A stretch of 64,000 bases of DNA, from assembly GCF_007003975.1 (NCBI RefSeq), contig NZ_VFTC01000022.1, positions 52,466-116,465 on the forward strand. Direction: 5' to 3'. This DNA is from Mesorhizobium sp. WSM4306 (GTDB taxonomy: Bacteria; Pseudomonadota; Alphaproteobacteria; Rhizobiales; Rhizobiaceae). Under the pieces are notes generated by a model that saw only the letters and a program-made list of their open reading frames with translations, made no database searches and was not told the origin of the DNA. Both the position numbers and the translations under genes were made by a program. Each line of letters begins with the position of its first letter. Positions within the stretch are counted from its first letter, which is position 1. Positions 1-8,108 of this stretch are shown in pieces.

Positions 1-776
1 AGTTCTATCTTCTGGCAGGTGCTTTCGCGCTCGCACGCCTGACCGGTTTCATGCTCCTGATGCCGCTCTTTTCGCGTGTGCCGTTATCCGGGCTTCTGCG
101 CAACGGCGTGGCCCTGGCATTGGCGGTTCCGGTCTTTCCGATGATCGTGACCAAGGTGACGAACACCGATATCGCGATGACGATGATCGTCCTGTACATG
201 CTCAAGGAGGTCGTTGTCGGGGTGACGCTTGGGCTGGCAATGGGCATACCGTTCTGGGCGGCGGAGGCTGCGGGCGATATCCTGGATCTGCAGCGCGGGT
301 CCTCGATGGGGACCCTGATCGACCCGATGATGACCCATGAGACGAGTGCCACCGGCACCTTGCTCGCCGTCATCATGGTCACGATCTATCTGGCGGCCGG
401 TGGCCTGCAGCTTTCCCTGACCAGCCTCTACGACAGCTACGGCCTTTGGCCGATCGACCAACTTCTGCCTGTGTTCAGCAAGGATGCTGCCGGGATATTT
501 CTCGATCTGCTGAATCGCATCCTGGTGATGGCACTGACCCTCGTTTTTCCGGTCGTCGTCAGCATGCTCCTGTCCGACATTGTGCTGGCTTTCCTGGCGC
601 GCGCCTCGCCGCACTTGAATGTTTTTGCGCTCTCACTGGTCGTCAAGACGCTGGTGTTCAGCCTCGTCCTTGTCCTCTACGCGGCTTTCCTGCTCTTCTA
701 CATGAACCGAGACCTGGGTTTTCTGCACGAAGCAGGCCGACAGATAGAAGCGATCGGCTGCCGCGGTTGTCAATGA
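1..776 (+). CDS. sctT: Type III secretion export apparatus protein SctT (RhcT/FliR-like), 5' end outside window
   Basis: This is an inner-membrane protein of the type III secretion export gate (SctT/HrcT/RhcT, related to flagellar FliR). The frame is already open at position 3, about 16 codons before the first ATG at 51, so the gene starts just left of the window and only a few N-terminal residues are missing. The 257 visible residues are very hydrophobic with several membrane segments. They include the family signature region around FWAAEAAGDILDLQRGSSMG and a C-terminal helix ending near LFYMNRDLG. The length matches the family (about 260 residues). In rhizobia the gene belongs to the nodulation-effector secretion cluster, which presumably continues to the left. 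It ends with TGA, and no further secretion gene follows. Confidence 0.9.
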   Translation, partial: FYLLAGAFALARLTGFMLLMPLFSRVPLSGLLRNGVALALAVPVFPMIVTKVTNTDIAMTMIVLYMLKEVVVGVTLGLAMGIPFWAAEAAGDILDLQRGSSMGTLIDPMMTHETSATGTLLAVIMVTIYLAAGGLQLSLTSLYDSYGLWPIDQLLPVFSKDAAGIFLDLLNRILVMALTLVFPVVVSMLLSDIVLAFLARASPHLNVFALSLVVKTLVFSLVLVLYAAFLLFYMNRDLGFLHEAGRQIEAIGCRGCQ

Positions 777-946
777 CAATAACAGCTTTATGAGCAGAGG
801 CTAATAATAGTTGAAGTCTCTGTTGGCCGACCAATAAATACAATTTATCGACGAGGAAAGATTCTGATAATTTGACAAGCGGCCGGCCCGTCGATGATCT
901 TACGCGCTCTCGACGTGTCTCTGAACATGCATATGCCTCGGAAGCC

Positions 947-1774
947 ATGGCTCGCCAGACCACTTCATTGATCTATGAGGATTTGCGACTGGTCGATGCA
1001 GACAGGCTGCGCAGACTGGTTAGAATGGGTGCCTATGAAGGGCATACGGGAGGGCTTGCGCGCGGCAAGCTCCAGGCCAATGTCGTGATTGTGCCGCGCA
1101 GCTTCTCCAGCGATTTCCATCAGTTTTGCGTCCGCAACCCGAAACCCTGTCCTTTGGTGGGCGTGAGCCGCGCCGGCAGTCCATTGCTCCCGACTCTGGG
1201 TGACATCGATATCCGCACCGATGCGCCCCAGTACAACATTTATTGCTTCGGCGAGATGATCCATCGGAAAACCGACATCATCGACCTGTGGCGAGATGAC
1301 TTTGCCGTTTTCGCGTTGGGCAGCTCGCTTACCGTCGAAGCCGCCCTTGCCGAGAAGGGCATCAAACTCCGCAGCATCGGATGCGGCAAAGCCTTGCCCA
1401 AATTCCGGACCAGGATCGAGACGCACGGCGTCGGATCCTTTGGTGGTGAAATGGTCGTCTCCATGCGCCCGATAAGGCGTTGCGACGTCGACAAGGTTCG
1501 CGTCCTCACCGCACGCTTCCCGCATGCCCACGGCTCTCCTATCCACGTCGGAGAGCCCACCATCATTGGGATAAAAGACTTGATGGCCCCCGACTGGGGT
1601 GACGCGGTCGAGATCATGGAAGGGGAGGTTCCTGTATTTTGGGCCAGTAGCCTGACCGCCCAAGATGCTCTCGCTCGTGCCGAACTCGCAATCTCGATCA
1701 CCGTCTCGCCGGGGCACATGCTGATCACGGACTTGGATGCGCGAGCAGATGCAGGCGCTTTCAAGGTCTATTAG
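947..1774 (+). CDS. DUF1445 / UPF0317 family protein (putative hydro-lyase, D-glutamate cyclase-like)
   Basis: The 275-residue protein carries the typical features of the DUF1445 family: an early GHTGGLARGKLQANVVIVP stretch, the CVRNPKPCPLVGVS segment, SLPTLGDIDIRTD-like spacing (here LLPTLGDIDIRTDAPQYNI) and a C-terminal SPGHMLITDLD segment. Members are annotated as putative hydro-lyases, and some relatives are D-glutamate cyclases; the substrate here is unknown. I chose ATG 947 because it gives the usual family length. An in-frame TTG at 872 would add 25 residues without family similarity. The gene follows sctT by about 170 bases on the same strand. Whether it belongs to the secretion locus cannot be read from the sequence. 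Confidence 0.75.
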   Translation: MARQTTSLIYEDLRLVDADRLRRLVRMGAYEGHTGGLARGKLQANVVIVPRSFSSDFHQFCVRNPKPCPLVGVSRAGSPLLPTLGDIDIRTDAPQYNIYCFGEMIHRKTDIIDLWRDDFAVFALGSSLTVEAALAEKGIKLRSIGCGKALPKFRTRIETHGVGSFGGEMVVSMRPIRRCDVDKVRVLTARFPHAHGSPIHVGEPTIIGIKDLMAPDWGDAVEIMEGEVPVFWASSLTAQDALARAELAISITVSPGHMLITDLDARADAGAFKVY

Positions 1775-1849
1775 CAAGCGCAAGGCAGTCATCTCGACCC
1801 TTCAAGAGAGACTGCGCGGACCCACTGTCGGCCTCCGCCAGGAGCAAAA

Positions 1850-2166
1850 AATCGTCCGATTGGTCCCGATAGTTGGCGAAACCTCGGAAGATTTTTCGTG
1901 CCAGTTCTTGAGCGTGCCTATCATGACGAGCATCTTTCCTACGCCGGCCCGAGACTCATCGGCGCGACAGGTGTAGCCACCAAGCGCGTGGTCGGCCGGC
2001 GTTTGCGCCACCGCCCTACCATTTGATGTCCGAAGTAAGCTTTCCGACGATCGATGCACTGAAAAGCTGTGCAGCGTCCAAGGGCGGCAAGGAAGCCTTG
2101 GAGCACGCCGCGTCGTTCAGTTCCGGCGGCGCGCCGACGATCATCGTCGTCACCGACGAGACTTAA
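1850..2166 (+). pseudogene. EthD-domain protein remnant, frameshifted
   Basis: Two reading frames together give an EthD-like dimeric alpha/beta-barrel protein. The first (up to about 2000) reads FFVPVLERAYHDEHLSYAGP and ends with ATKRVVGRR. The second continues PPPYHLMSEVSF from about 2006 and runs to the stop at 2164-2166, passing ALKSCAASKGGKEALEHAA and GGAPTIIVV. The YHxEHL and PPPYHL motifs and the glycine-rich C terminus fit EthD proteins. The break lies at the GTTTGCG stretch near 2001-2007. An ATG at 2026 could still give a 46-residue peptide, but it lacks the first half of the fold. The EthD assignment is by motif only. Confidence 0.5.
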
Positions 2167-2212
2167 TACTCGTCGCGACACAATCCAACAGGCGCAAGGG
2201 TTGGCTCCTGAA

Positions 2213-3328
2213 TCAGATCGGCAACGCGAATTCTGCAGCGAGTTCGATGGCACGGCCTTCTCGGGCCGATCTTTGGGCGGCGAGGCCCATGATGACAGCC
2301 CACCAGCCGTCCTGTGGCGTCACCTCGACCTGGCCTTGCCCGCGAACCGCGGCGGCGAAGCGCACATGCTGGAAATAGGTCGAACCATTGTGATCGCCCG
2401 CTGCGAGAAGCCGGGGGGCGACCGGGATCTCCAGCAGGCGCGGTCCGGGCGGATTACGTGGACTGACGATCAGCTGCGGCCTGGGGGCGTCGCCGAGATG
2501 CTTCGGCCAGAAGCGCCCCGGCCCGGGCACCAGACATTCTATCTTTCCGTTGCCGCCGACGGCAGTGAGTTCCTCCTGGTAGCGGCTGCCTTCGGCGAAC
2601 ATGCACAGTTCCAGCATGGCGCACGCGCCGCTGGCGAAGTCGACGAGCACATAGCCATGGTCGAGAATATCCGGCGTCTTGCCGTCGTAGCGCTCGTCGA
2701 GATGGTTCACCGCCAGTCCGGCGCTCGCCATCACGCGAACAGGGTCGGATTTGAGTATCAGCCGCATCAGGTCGAAGAAGTGGCAGCATTTCTCGACGAA
2801 GGTGCCGCCGGTGTTGCGGTTGAAGCGGTTCCAGTCGCCGACCTTGGCCAGAAAGGGGAAGCGATGCTCGCGAATGGTCAGCATGCGGATGCCGCCGGTG
2901 GCATCGGCGGCCTGCTCGAGGAAGGCGGCGACCGGCGGCATGTAGCGGTATTCCATCGCCACCCACACCAGCGGCAACCGGGCGGTCAGGGCCGCAATTC
3001 GCCCCGCATCGGCGGCGTCGGTGAACAGCGGCTTTTCCACCAGCACCGGCAGCGGGCGCAGCGCCGCGATCTCCTCCAACTGGGCGAGGTGACGGTGGTT
3101 GGGGCTGGCGATCAAGATGCAGTCGACCGCGTCCACGGCCAGCAGCCCGGCAATCGAGTTAGCCGGGCGGGCGCCCGGCGTCAGCGCCAGCGCCTGCGCC
3201 AGCATTTCGGGGTCGGGCTCGAAAATCGCGACCACATGAGCGTCAGGCAGCAGCGCGATGTTGCGGATGTGCTCTTGGCCCATCATGCCGCAGCCGATGA
3301 TGCCGTAGCCGATCGATAATTTGGTCAC
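2213..3328 (-). CDS. Gfo/Idh/MocA family NAD(P)-dependent sugar oxidoreductase
   Basis: This 371-residue protein begins with a Rossmann dinucleotide site (GYGIIGCGMMGQEHIRN) and has the conserved EKPLFTD lysine motif of the Gfo/Idh/MocA family near residue 100. A C-terminal alpha/beta substrate domain follows. Members oxidise or reduce sugars, inositols and related polyols. GTG 3328 is preceded by a good AAGGAAAGG ribosome site, and a longer reading from an upstream ATG would run into the end of the GntR gene. The GntR stop lies 23 bases upstream, so the two are probably co-transcribed. The exact sugar is unknown. The context (uronide hydrolase, kduI, sugar importer) suggests a plant-derived acidic sugar, which is inference. 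Confidence 0.85.
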   Translation of the reverse strand: MTKLSIGYGIIGCGMMGQEHIRNIALLPDAHVVAIFEPDPEMLAQALALTPGARPANSIAGLLAVDAVDCILIASPNHRHLAQLEEIAALRPLPVLVEKPLFTDAADAGRIAALTARLPLVWVAMEYRYMPPVAAFLEQAADATGGIRMLTIREHRFPFLAKVGDWNRFNRNTGGTFVEKCCHFFDLMRLILKSDPVRVMASAGLAVNHLDERYDGKTPDILDHGYVLVDFASGACAMLELCMFAEGSRYQEELTAVGGNGKIECLVPGPGRFWPKHLGDAPRPQLIVSPRNPPGPRLLEIPVAPRLLAAGDHNGSTYFQHVRFAAAVRGQGQVEVTPQDGWWAVIMGLAAQRSAREGRAIELAAEFALPI

Positions 3329-3351
3329 GCGGCGCCTTTCCTTTTTCAGGT

Positions 3352-4089
3352 CTATTTGAAACGGGTGACGTAGCGCGCCACGTCCGGATCGAACCAACTC
3401 CGGGAATATTCCACGCTGGCTCCGTCATCGGCCCAGGCGATGCGCTCGATGAAGCCTACCACCGTTCCCGCCAGCGGCCTGAAATCGGTCGGCGCCCAGC
3501 CGGGCGCGGGCGCGACGGAGATGCGATCCTCGGCGCGGGCAACCGAGAAGCCAAGCGCGAGCCGGTAATGGAGATAGAGCGATTCCGAGATGTCATCGCG
3601 GTCGATCCGCTCGGCGCGGCTGGCGTCGAGCCAGATCTCCTCAACCGCGGCCGGCTCGCCATCGAGCCGCCGCAGCCGGCGGATGCGGTGGGCCTCGCGC
3701 GCGCTTCCGAATTCCAGCAGGTCGGACGATTTCGACAGCCGGTCGACCGACAGCACCTCCGCGGTCGGCAGCCCGCCGCCGTCGATGCGCTCCAGCCGGA
3801 AGAAGGCATAGACCCCGAGCAGGTCGCCGCTCGCCCGCACATAATTGCCCGATCCCTGAATGCGGTCGAGCAGGCCTTTCTCGGTCAGGTCGGCCAGCGC
3901 GCGCCGGAGCGTGCCGACGGCGATCCCCAGGTTTTGCGCCATCTCGCGCTCAGTGGGCAGCCGTGCGCCGTCGGCAAGCCGGCCAGCGGCGATTTCGCGG
4001 ATCAGCATTTCGCTGATCTGAAGGTGCACCGGTAGTGGCCCGCGCAACTGGCTGGATCGATGGCCGGGGTCGGCCCTGGTCAACTGCAT
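3352..4089 (-). CDS. GntR family transcriptional regulator (HutC/UTRA type)
   Basis: The 245-residue regulator has an N-terminal GntR winged helix-turn-helix (about residues 20-85, with LPTEREMAQNLGIAVGTLRRA) and a C-terminal UTRA ligand domain. It is divergent from the flavin-monooxygenase pair starting at 4214 and precedes the Gfo/Idh gene on its own strand. The 124-base intergenic region between the divergent genes holds an AT-rich partial dyad at 4127-4140 that could be its operator. UTRA domains usually bind a small metabolite, often a sugar phosphate or sugar acid, that releases DNA. The ligand is not identifiable here. Confidence 0.88.
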   Translation of the reverse strand: MQLTRADPGHRSSQLRGPLPVHLQISEMLIREIAAGRLADGARLPTEREMAQNLGIAVGTLRRALADLTEKGLLDRIQGSGNYVRASGDLLGVYAFFRLERIDGGGLPTAEVLSVDRLSKSSDLLEFGSAREAHRIRRLRRLDGEPAAVEEIWLDASRAERIDRDDISESLYLHYRLALGFSVARAEDRISVAPAPGWAPTDFRPLAGTVVGFIERIAWADDGASVEYSRSWFDPDVARYVTRFK

Positions 4090-4126
4090 TCTGCTCCTCA
4101 GTGGATCTTAGCCTCTGCCCGCAAAA

Positions 4127-4140
4127 TTGATACAGTATTG
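4127..4140. promoter_or_regulatory. Candidate GntR operator in divergent intergenic region
   Basis: TTGATACAGTATTG lies between the divergent GntR (starts 4089) and monooxygenase (starts 4214) genes. GATAC-A-GTAT forms a short dyad in an AT-rich patch of otherwise GC-rich DNA. Assignment to this regulator is inferred from position only. Confidence 0.3.
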
Positions 4141-4213
4141 ATCTACATAAAACCCGATGCTACGCAAGTCCCATTCGCACTGCCCAAGCCAGCGACCTTC
4201 CAAGAGAGCGGCC

Positions 4214-5371
4214 ATGACCATCGTCCCCATCACCTCGCCGGATCTCGACGCAGCCGAAATCTCCTGGTTTGCCGCGCTCTGCTCGGACGATTACCGCCAT
4301 CTCGGCGTGCCGGACGGCGCGCTGCGCTCGAGTTGGGCGCATTGCTCCGAGATCGTGAAGACGTCGGAGGAACTCGGCTTCCGCAACATTCTGTGTCCAT
4401 CGTCCTACCAGGTCGGCCAGGACACGCTGAGCTTCGTTGCCGGCTGCGCGCCGATCACGTCGAAGATCAATCTGCTGGCGGCCGTGCGCTGCGGCGAGAT
4501 GCAGCCCATCATGCTGGCGCGTACGGTTGCCACGCTGGACCATATGCTGGAAGGCCGGCTGACGCTGAACGTCATCTCGTCGGATTTTCCCGGCGAGACA
4601 GCCGTAAGCGCCTACCGCTACCAGCGCTCGCGCGAGGTGGTACAGATCCTGCGCCAGGCCTGGACACGGGACAGCATTGATTTCGAGGGTGAGATCTATC
4701 GTTTCAAAGGGGTCTCAACGGCGCCGGCCAAGCCCTATCAGCAGAATGGCGGTCCGCTGCTCTATTTCGGCGGCTATTCGCCGGATGCGCTCGAACTTTG
4801 CGCCGAACAGTGCGACGTCTATCTGATGTGGCCGGAAACCAGGGAGGAACTGGCCAAAAGCATGAAGGCCGTGCATGAGCGCGCCGCGCGGCACGGGCGC
4901 ACGCTCGACTACGGCCTGCGCATCCACATGATCGTGCGCGACACCGAGGCCGAGGCGAAGGAATACGCGCGCGAACTGGTTTCGAAGCTGGACGACGAAC
5001 AGGGCAGGGCGATCCGCGAACGGGCGCTCGACGCCCGATCGCTCGGCGTATCGCACCAGGCCAGGAACCGCGAGATCGCCGACGCGGAAGGCTATGTCGA
5101 GCCGCATTTGTGGACGGGCGTCGGGCGGGCGCGTTCAGGCTGCGGCGCGGCCCTTGTCGGCTCGGTCGACCAGGTGCTGTCGGAAATCGAGGCCTACAGG
5201 AAAATGGGCATCCGCGCCTTCATCTTCTCCGGCTATCCGCATCTCGATGAGGCGCGGCATTTCGGCACCAAGGTGCTGCCACAGCTCAAGACCTGTTCGC
5301 TGCCGCATGCCTATGGCCGGGTGCCGGACGAGATGCCGGCCACGCCGTTGGGAACCGGGGAGCGGCACTGA
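4214..5371 (+). CDS. LLM-class flavin-dependent monooxygenase (SsuD-like)
   Basis: This 385-residue TIM-barrel protein belongs to the luciferase-like/alkanesulfonate monooxygenase group. Typical segments are the early region with LGFRNILCPSSYQVGQDTL, LTLNVISSDFPGE and the FGGYSPDALELCAEQCDVYLMW stretch in two parts. Such enzymes use reduced FMN supplied by a partner reductase, and that partner is the next gene, overlapping by the ATGA at 5369-5373. I chose ATG 4214 because homologous sequence starts there; an ATG at 4157 adds 19 unrelated residues. The substrate is unknown. SsuD relatives desulfonate alkanesulfonates or oxidise sulfones, yet the neighbours are sugar genes. Confidence 0.85.
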   Translation: MTIVPITSPDLDAAEISWFAALCSDDYRHLGVPDGALRSSWAHCSEIVKTSEELGFRNILCPSSYQVGQDTLSFVAGCAPITSKINLLAAVRCGEMQPIMLARTVATLDHMLEGRLTLNVISSDFPGETAVSAYRYQRSREVVQILRQAWTRDSIDFEGEIYRFKGVSTAPAKPYQQNGGPLLYFGGYSPDALELCAEQCDVYLMWPETREELAKSMKAVHERAARHGRTLDYGLRIHMIVRDTEAEAKEYARELVSKLDDEQGRAIRERALDARSLGVSHQARNREIADAEGYVEPHLWTGVGRARSGCGAALVGSVDQVLSEIEAYRKMGIRAFIFSGYPHLDEARHFGTKVLPQLKTCSLPHAYGRVPDEMPATPLGTGERH

Positions 5372-5853
5372 TGGAACATGTCGTGTTTGATCCCGGCAGT
5401 CTGCGCAACGCGTTCGGGCGCTTCGCCACCGGTGTCACGGTGGTCACCGCCGGCACGGCCGGCGGGCCGCTTGCCATCACCGCCAACAGCTTCTCGTCGG
5501 TGTCACTCGATCCGCCTTTGGTGCTGTGGTCGATCGGGCGCCACTCACGCCGCTTCGATGCTTTTGCCAGCGCCGCCCACTACGCCATCCACGTGCTGGC
5601 GCAGGATCAGGCCGATCTGTGCTGGCGCTTCTCGAAATCCGGCTCCGACTTTGCCGGTCTCGACCTCGCCTGGAACGCTCATGGGGTACCGCTGCTGCCG
5701 CGGGCGCTGGCGCGGTTCGAATGCAGCGTCGCCGACCGCTTCCCGGCCGGCGATCACATGATCCTGCTGGGGCGCGTGCTGGAACTGGAGACGCAGGACG
5801 GTTCGCCGCTGCTGTTTGCCGGCGGCACGTCGCAGGCTCAAGGCGCCGGCTGA
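5371..5853 (+). CDS. Flavin reductase (NADH:FMN oxidoreductase) domain protein
   Basis: This 160-residue protein has the flavin-reductase-like fold, shown by FGRFATGVTVVTAG near the N terminus, ITANSFSSVSLDPPLVLWSI and a later GDHMILLGRVLEL segment. It would supply FMNH2 to the upstream monooxygenase. The start overlaps the stop of that gene, so translation is probably coupled and the two form a two-component monooxygenase. Its 3' end overlaps the convergent LacI gene by 16 bases. The C terminus is short compared with some family members but covers the domain. Confidence 0.85.
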   Translation: MEHVVFDPGSLRNAFGRFATGVTVVTAGTAGGPLAITANSFSSVSLDPPLVLWSIGRHSRRFDAFASAAHYAIHVLAQDQADLCWRFSKSGSDFAGLDLAWNAHGVPLLPRALARFECSVADRFPAGDHMILLGRVLELETQDGSPLLFAGGTSQAQGAG

Positions 5854-6902
5854 TGTCGGCCGGCGCCGGCCCGGGCTGGTGCCGTCGACTGGCGCACCAC
5901 CAGATTGCAGGCAAGCTCGACGCGGCGCGGCAGCCCCGAATGGGCCATGTCATCGAGCAGCAGGCTGAGTGCTGCCGAGCCGATCTCGCGCATGGGAATG
6001 TGCATCGCCGTCAGCGGCGGGCTGCAGAAGGCCGCCAGCGGCAGGTCGTCCATACCGACGACGGAGACATCGGCGGGTACCGTATAGCCGGCCTCCTGGA
6101 CGCCGGCGATGGCGCCGAAGGCCAGGCTGTCGCCGGCTGTCAGCACGGCGGTGAAGTCGAGACCACGCGCGGCGATGCGCTCTTTCACCGCCTTGCTGGC
6201 AAGTTCGGGCAGCCAATCCTGCACCTCGACCACGAGATCCTCGAAGCCGGCCGCGCCGCTGGCCACCAAAGCATCGCGCCAGCCTTCGTAGCGGCGCTCG
6301 ATGGTGCGCCGGCCGCGCCGCATCAGAAACAGGATGCGGCGGTGGCCAAGGCCGATGAGATGCTGCGCGGCAAGCATGGCGGCGGAGCGGTTGCAGGGCG
6401 TGACCGAGGAGTGGCGCATCGAGGGATCGTCGCCGTTGACGAGCACGATCGGCTTGGAAAATCCGGCCGCCAGCGTCAGCACGTCGTCATCATCCAGCGT
6501 CAGGAACAAGCAGCCGGCGACGCTGTCGTCGCGCTCGGATTCGCGCAGCAGCGCGATTTCATCCTCTGGCGTCGAGACCGGCCGGGTCACCAGTTCGACG
6601 CCGAGCAGCCGGGCGCGTTCGTTGAGCCCGTCGAGCACGTGGTAGGTGAACTGGCTGCGGGCGCTGTCGACCATGGCCACGCTGCTTGCCGCCAGGATCA
6701 CCTTGCGACCGGCGACCGAGGCCGGGATGGCGTAGTTCATCGATTTCGCCGTCTCGATAATGGTGGTGCGCAGTTCTTCGCGCACGCCGCCGACACCGCT
6801 CAGCGCCCGCGAGGCGGTGCTGACCGAGACACCGCAGCGCGCCGCGATCTCCTCGAGTCGAATGCGGCGGCTGGGGCGACCCCTTTTGCCTTGGACTGTC
6901 AT
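5838..6902 (-). CDS. LacI family transcriptional regulator
   Basis: The 354-residue protein has an N-terminal LacI helix-turn-helix (RLEEIAARCGVSVSTASRAL, about residues 15-35) and a periplasmic-binding-protein-like effector domain (SVVGMDDLPLAAFCSPPLTA near residue 290). It is divergent from the GH105-kduI operon, whose first gene starts at 7008. The 105-base region between them contains a 17-base imperfect palindrome at 6930-6946 that fits a LacI operator. The simplest reading is a local repressor of uronide use, released by a breakdown intermediate. The effector is unknown. Confidence 0.9.
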   Translation of the reverse strand: MTVQGKRGRPSRRIRLEEIAARCGVSVSTASRALSGVGGVREELRTTIIETAKSMNYAIPASVAGRKVILAASSVAMVDSARSQFTYHVLDGLNERARLLGVELVTRPVSTPEDEIALLRESERDDSVAGCLFLTLDDDDVLTLAAGFSKPIVLVNGDDPSMRHSSVTPCNRSAAMLAAQHLIGLGHRRILFLMRRGRRTIERRYEGWRDALVASGAAGFEDLVVEVQDWLPELASKAVKERIAARGLDFTAVLTAGDSLAFGAIAGVQEAGYTVPADVSVVGMDDLPLAAFCSPPLTAMHIPMREIGSAALSLLLDDMAHSGLPRRVELACNLVVRQSTAPARAGAGRHQPAP

Positions 6903-6929
6903 GTGCCTCTCCAGCAGTGCCGTTCAATC

Positions 6930-6946
6930 CTGCAAAAAATTTTCAG
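6930..6946. promoter_or_regulatory. Candidate LacI-type operator
   Basis: CTGCAAAAAATTTTCAG is a 17-base imperfect palindrome (six of eight arm positions pair) between the divergent LacI gene and the uronide operon. LacI-family sites are usually palindromes of this size. The link to this regulator is inferred from position. Confidence 0.45.
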
Positions 6947-7007
6947 ATTGCGCAAGAAAAATGCCTGTGGGACAGTTCTGACAGAAGCGGAAAAACCCGG
7001 AGGAGTG

Positions 7008-8108
7008 ATGCCGCTGTCGCCCGAACGCCTGAATTCCGCGCTCGCCAGCCTCGTTGCCGGCATGACCGGCCTGCGCCATGACGGGCGGTTCGACGAGCCC
7101 AATCTCGACGGCACGCCGGGCGACTATGTCAGCTTCGACAGTTGGGAATGGCCGCAAGGCGTTGGGCTCTACGGGCTGGTGCGGTTGTGGGCGCAGACCG
7201 GCGACGAGCAGCTGCTGTGGACGATCGAGGCCTGGTATGACCGGCGCATCGCCGCCGGGCTGCCGGCGATGAATGTCAACACCACCGCGCCCTTGCTGGC
7301 GCTGAGCGAATTGTGGCGACGCCAGCGCCAGCCGCGTTTCGAGCCTGTCTTGCGCGGCTGGGCCGAGCAGATCGTAGCCGCAATGCCGCGGACGCCCGAA
7401 GGCGGCTTCCAGCACGATGTCTCGGACCGAGTCAACGATGGCGAATTGTGGGACGACACGCTGTTCATGGTGGCGCTGTTTCTTGCATCCTATGGCCAGG
7501 CCGCCGGTGAGCGGCGCTTCGTTGAGGAAGCTGAACGGCAGTTCCTCGTTCATGCGCGCTATCTCGCCGATCCGGCATCGGGGCTGTGGTTTCATGGCTG
7601 GGCGTTCGAAGGCCGCAACAATTTCGCTCGGGCGCTATGGGCGCGGGGCAATGCCTGGATCACGGTCGGCATCCTCGACCTGATGGAGTTCGCCGAGATC
7701 GCCCCTTCGGTGAAAGCCTACCTGCTTGGCATGCTGGAGACGCAGATCGAGGCGCTGCTGAAGCTGCAGGCGAAGTCGGGCGCGTGGCGTACCTTGCTTG
7801 ACGATCCGACCTCTTATGAAGAGATCTCGGCCACGGCCGGCTTCGGTTATGGGCTGATGAAAGCGGCAAGGCTTGGCATCGGCCCAGCGTGGTGCGAGAC
7901 CGCCGGGTTGCGTGCGCTGGAAGCGGTCGTCGCTAACATCGACGCCAACGGCGTGGTGGCCAACGTGTCCTACGGCACGCGCATGGGCCACGATCTGCAG
8001 TTCTATCGCGACATCCCGATCCATCCCACGGGCTACGGCCAGGCGCTGGCGATATTGTGCCTGACCGAGGGCTCGCGGCATCTGCAGGCGAAGGTGGAGG
8101 CGGCATGA
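7008..8108 (+). CDS. Glycoside hydrolase family 88/105 protein (unsaturated glucuronyl/galacturonyl hydrolase)
   Basis: This 366-residue (alpha/alpha)6-barrel enzyme resembles YteR/YesR. Characteristic segments are FDSWEWPQGVGLYGL, ELWDDTLFMVALFLA (the Asp of this segment aligns with the catalytic Asp of YteR), WARGNAWITVGILDL and the final YRDIPIHPTGYGQALAILC. Family members remove the 4,5-unsaturated uronic acid left by polysaccharide lyases from oligosaccharides. There is no signal peptide, so it acts in the cytoplasm on imported oligouronides. ATG 7008 follows a GGAGG ribosome site; the frame is open further upstream across the LacI gene, but without matching sequence. It opens an operon that overlaps kduI by four bases. 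Confidence 0.88.
   Translation: MPLSPERLNSALASLVAGMTGLRHDGRFDEPNLDGTPGDYVSFDSWEWPQGVGLYGLVRLWAQTGDEQLLWTIEAWYDRRIAAGLPAMNVNTTAPLLALSELWRRQRQPRFEPVLRGWAEQIVAAMPRTPEGGFQHDVSDRVNDGELWDDTLFMVALFLASYGQAAGERRFVEEAERQFLVHARYLADPASGLWFHGWAFEGRNNFARALWARGNAWITVGILDLMEFAEIAPSVKAYLLGMLETQIEALLKLQAKSGAWRTLLDDPTSYEEISATAGFGYGLMKAARLGIGPAWCETAGLRALEAVVANIDANGVVANVSYGTRMGHDLQFYRDIPIHPTGYGQALAILCLTEGSRHLQAKVEAA

Noticed and set aside
2069..3319. Long plus-strand frame opposite the Gfo/Idh gene
   Set aside because: No motif, no ribosome site; mirrors the codon structure of the real gene.
5526..7007. Open frame extending the GH105 gene far upstream through the LacI gene
   Set aside because: The extension overlaps the LacI gene on the opposite strand, has no family similarity and lacks a ribosome site; ATG 7008 with GGAGG fits the family.
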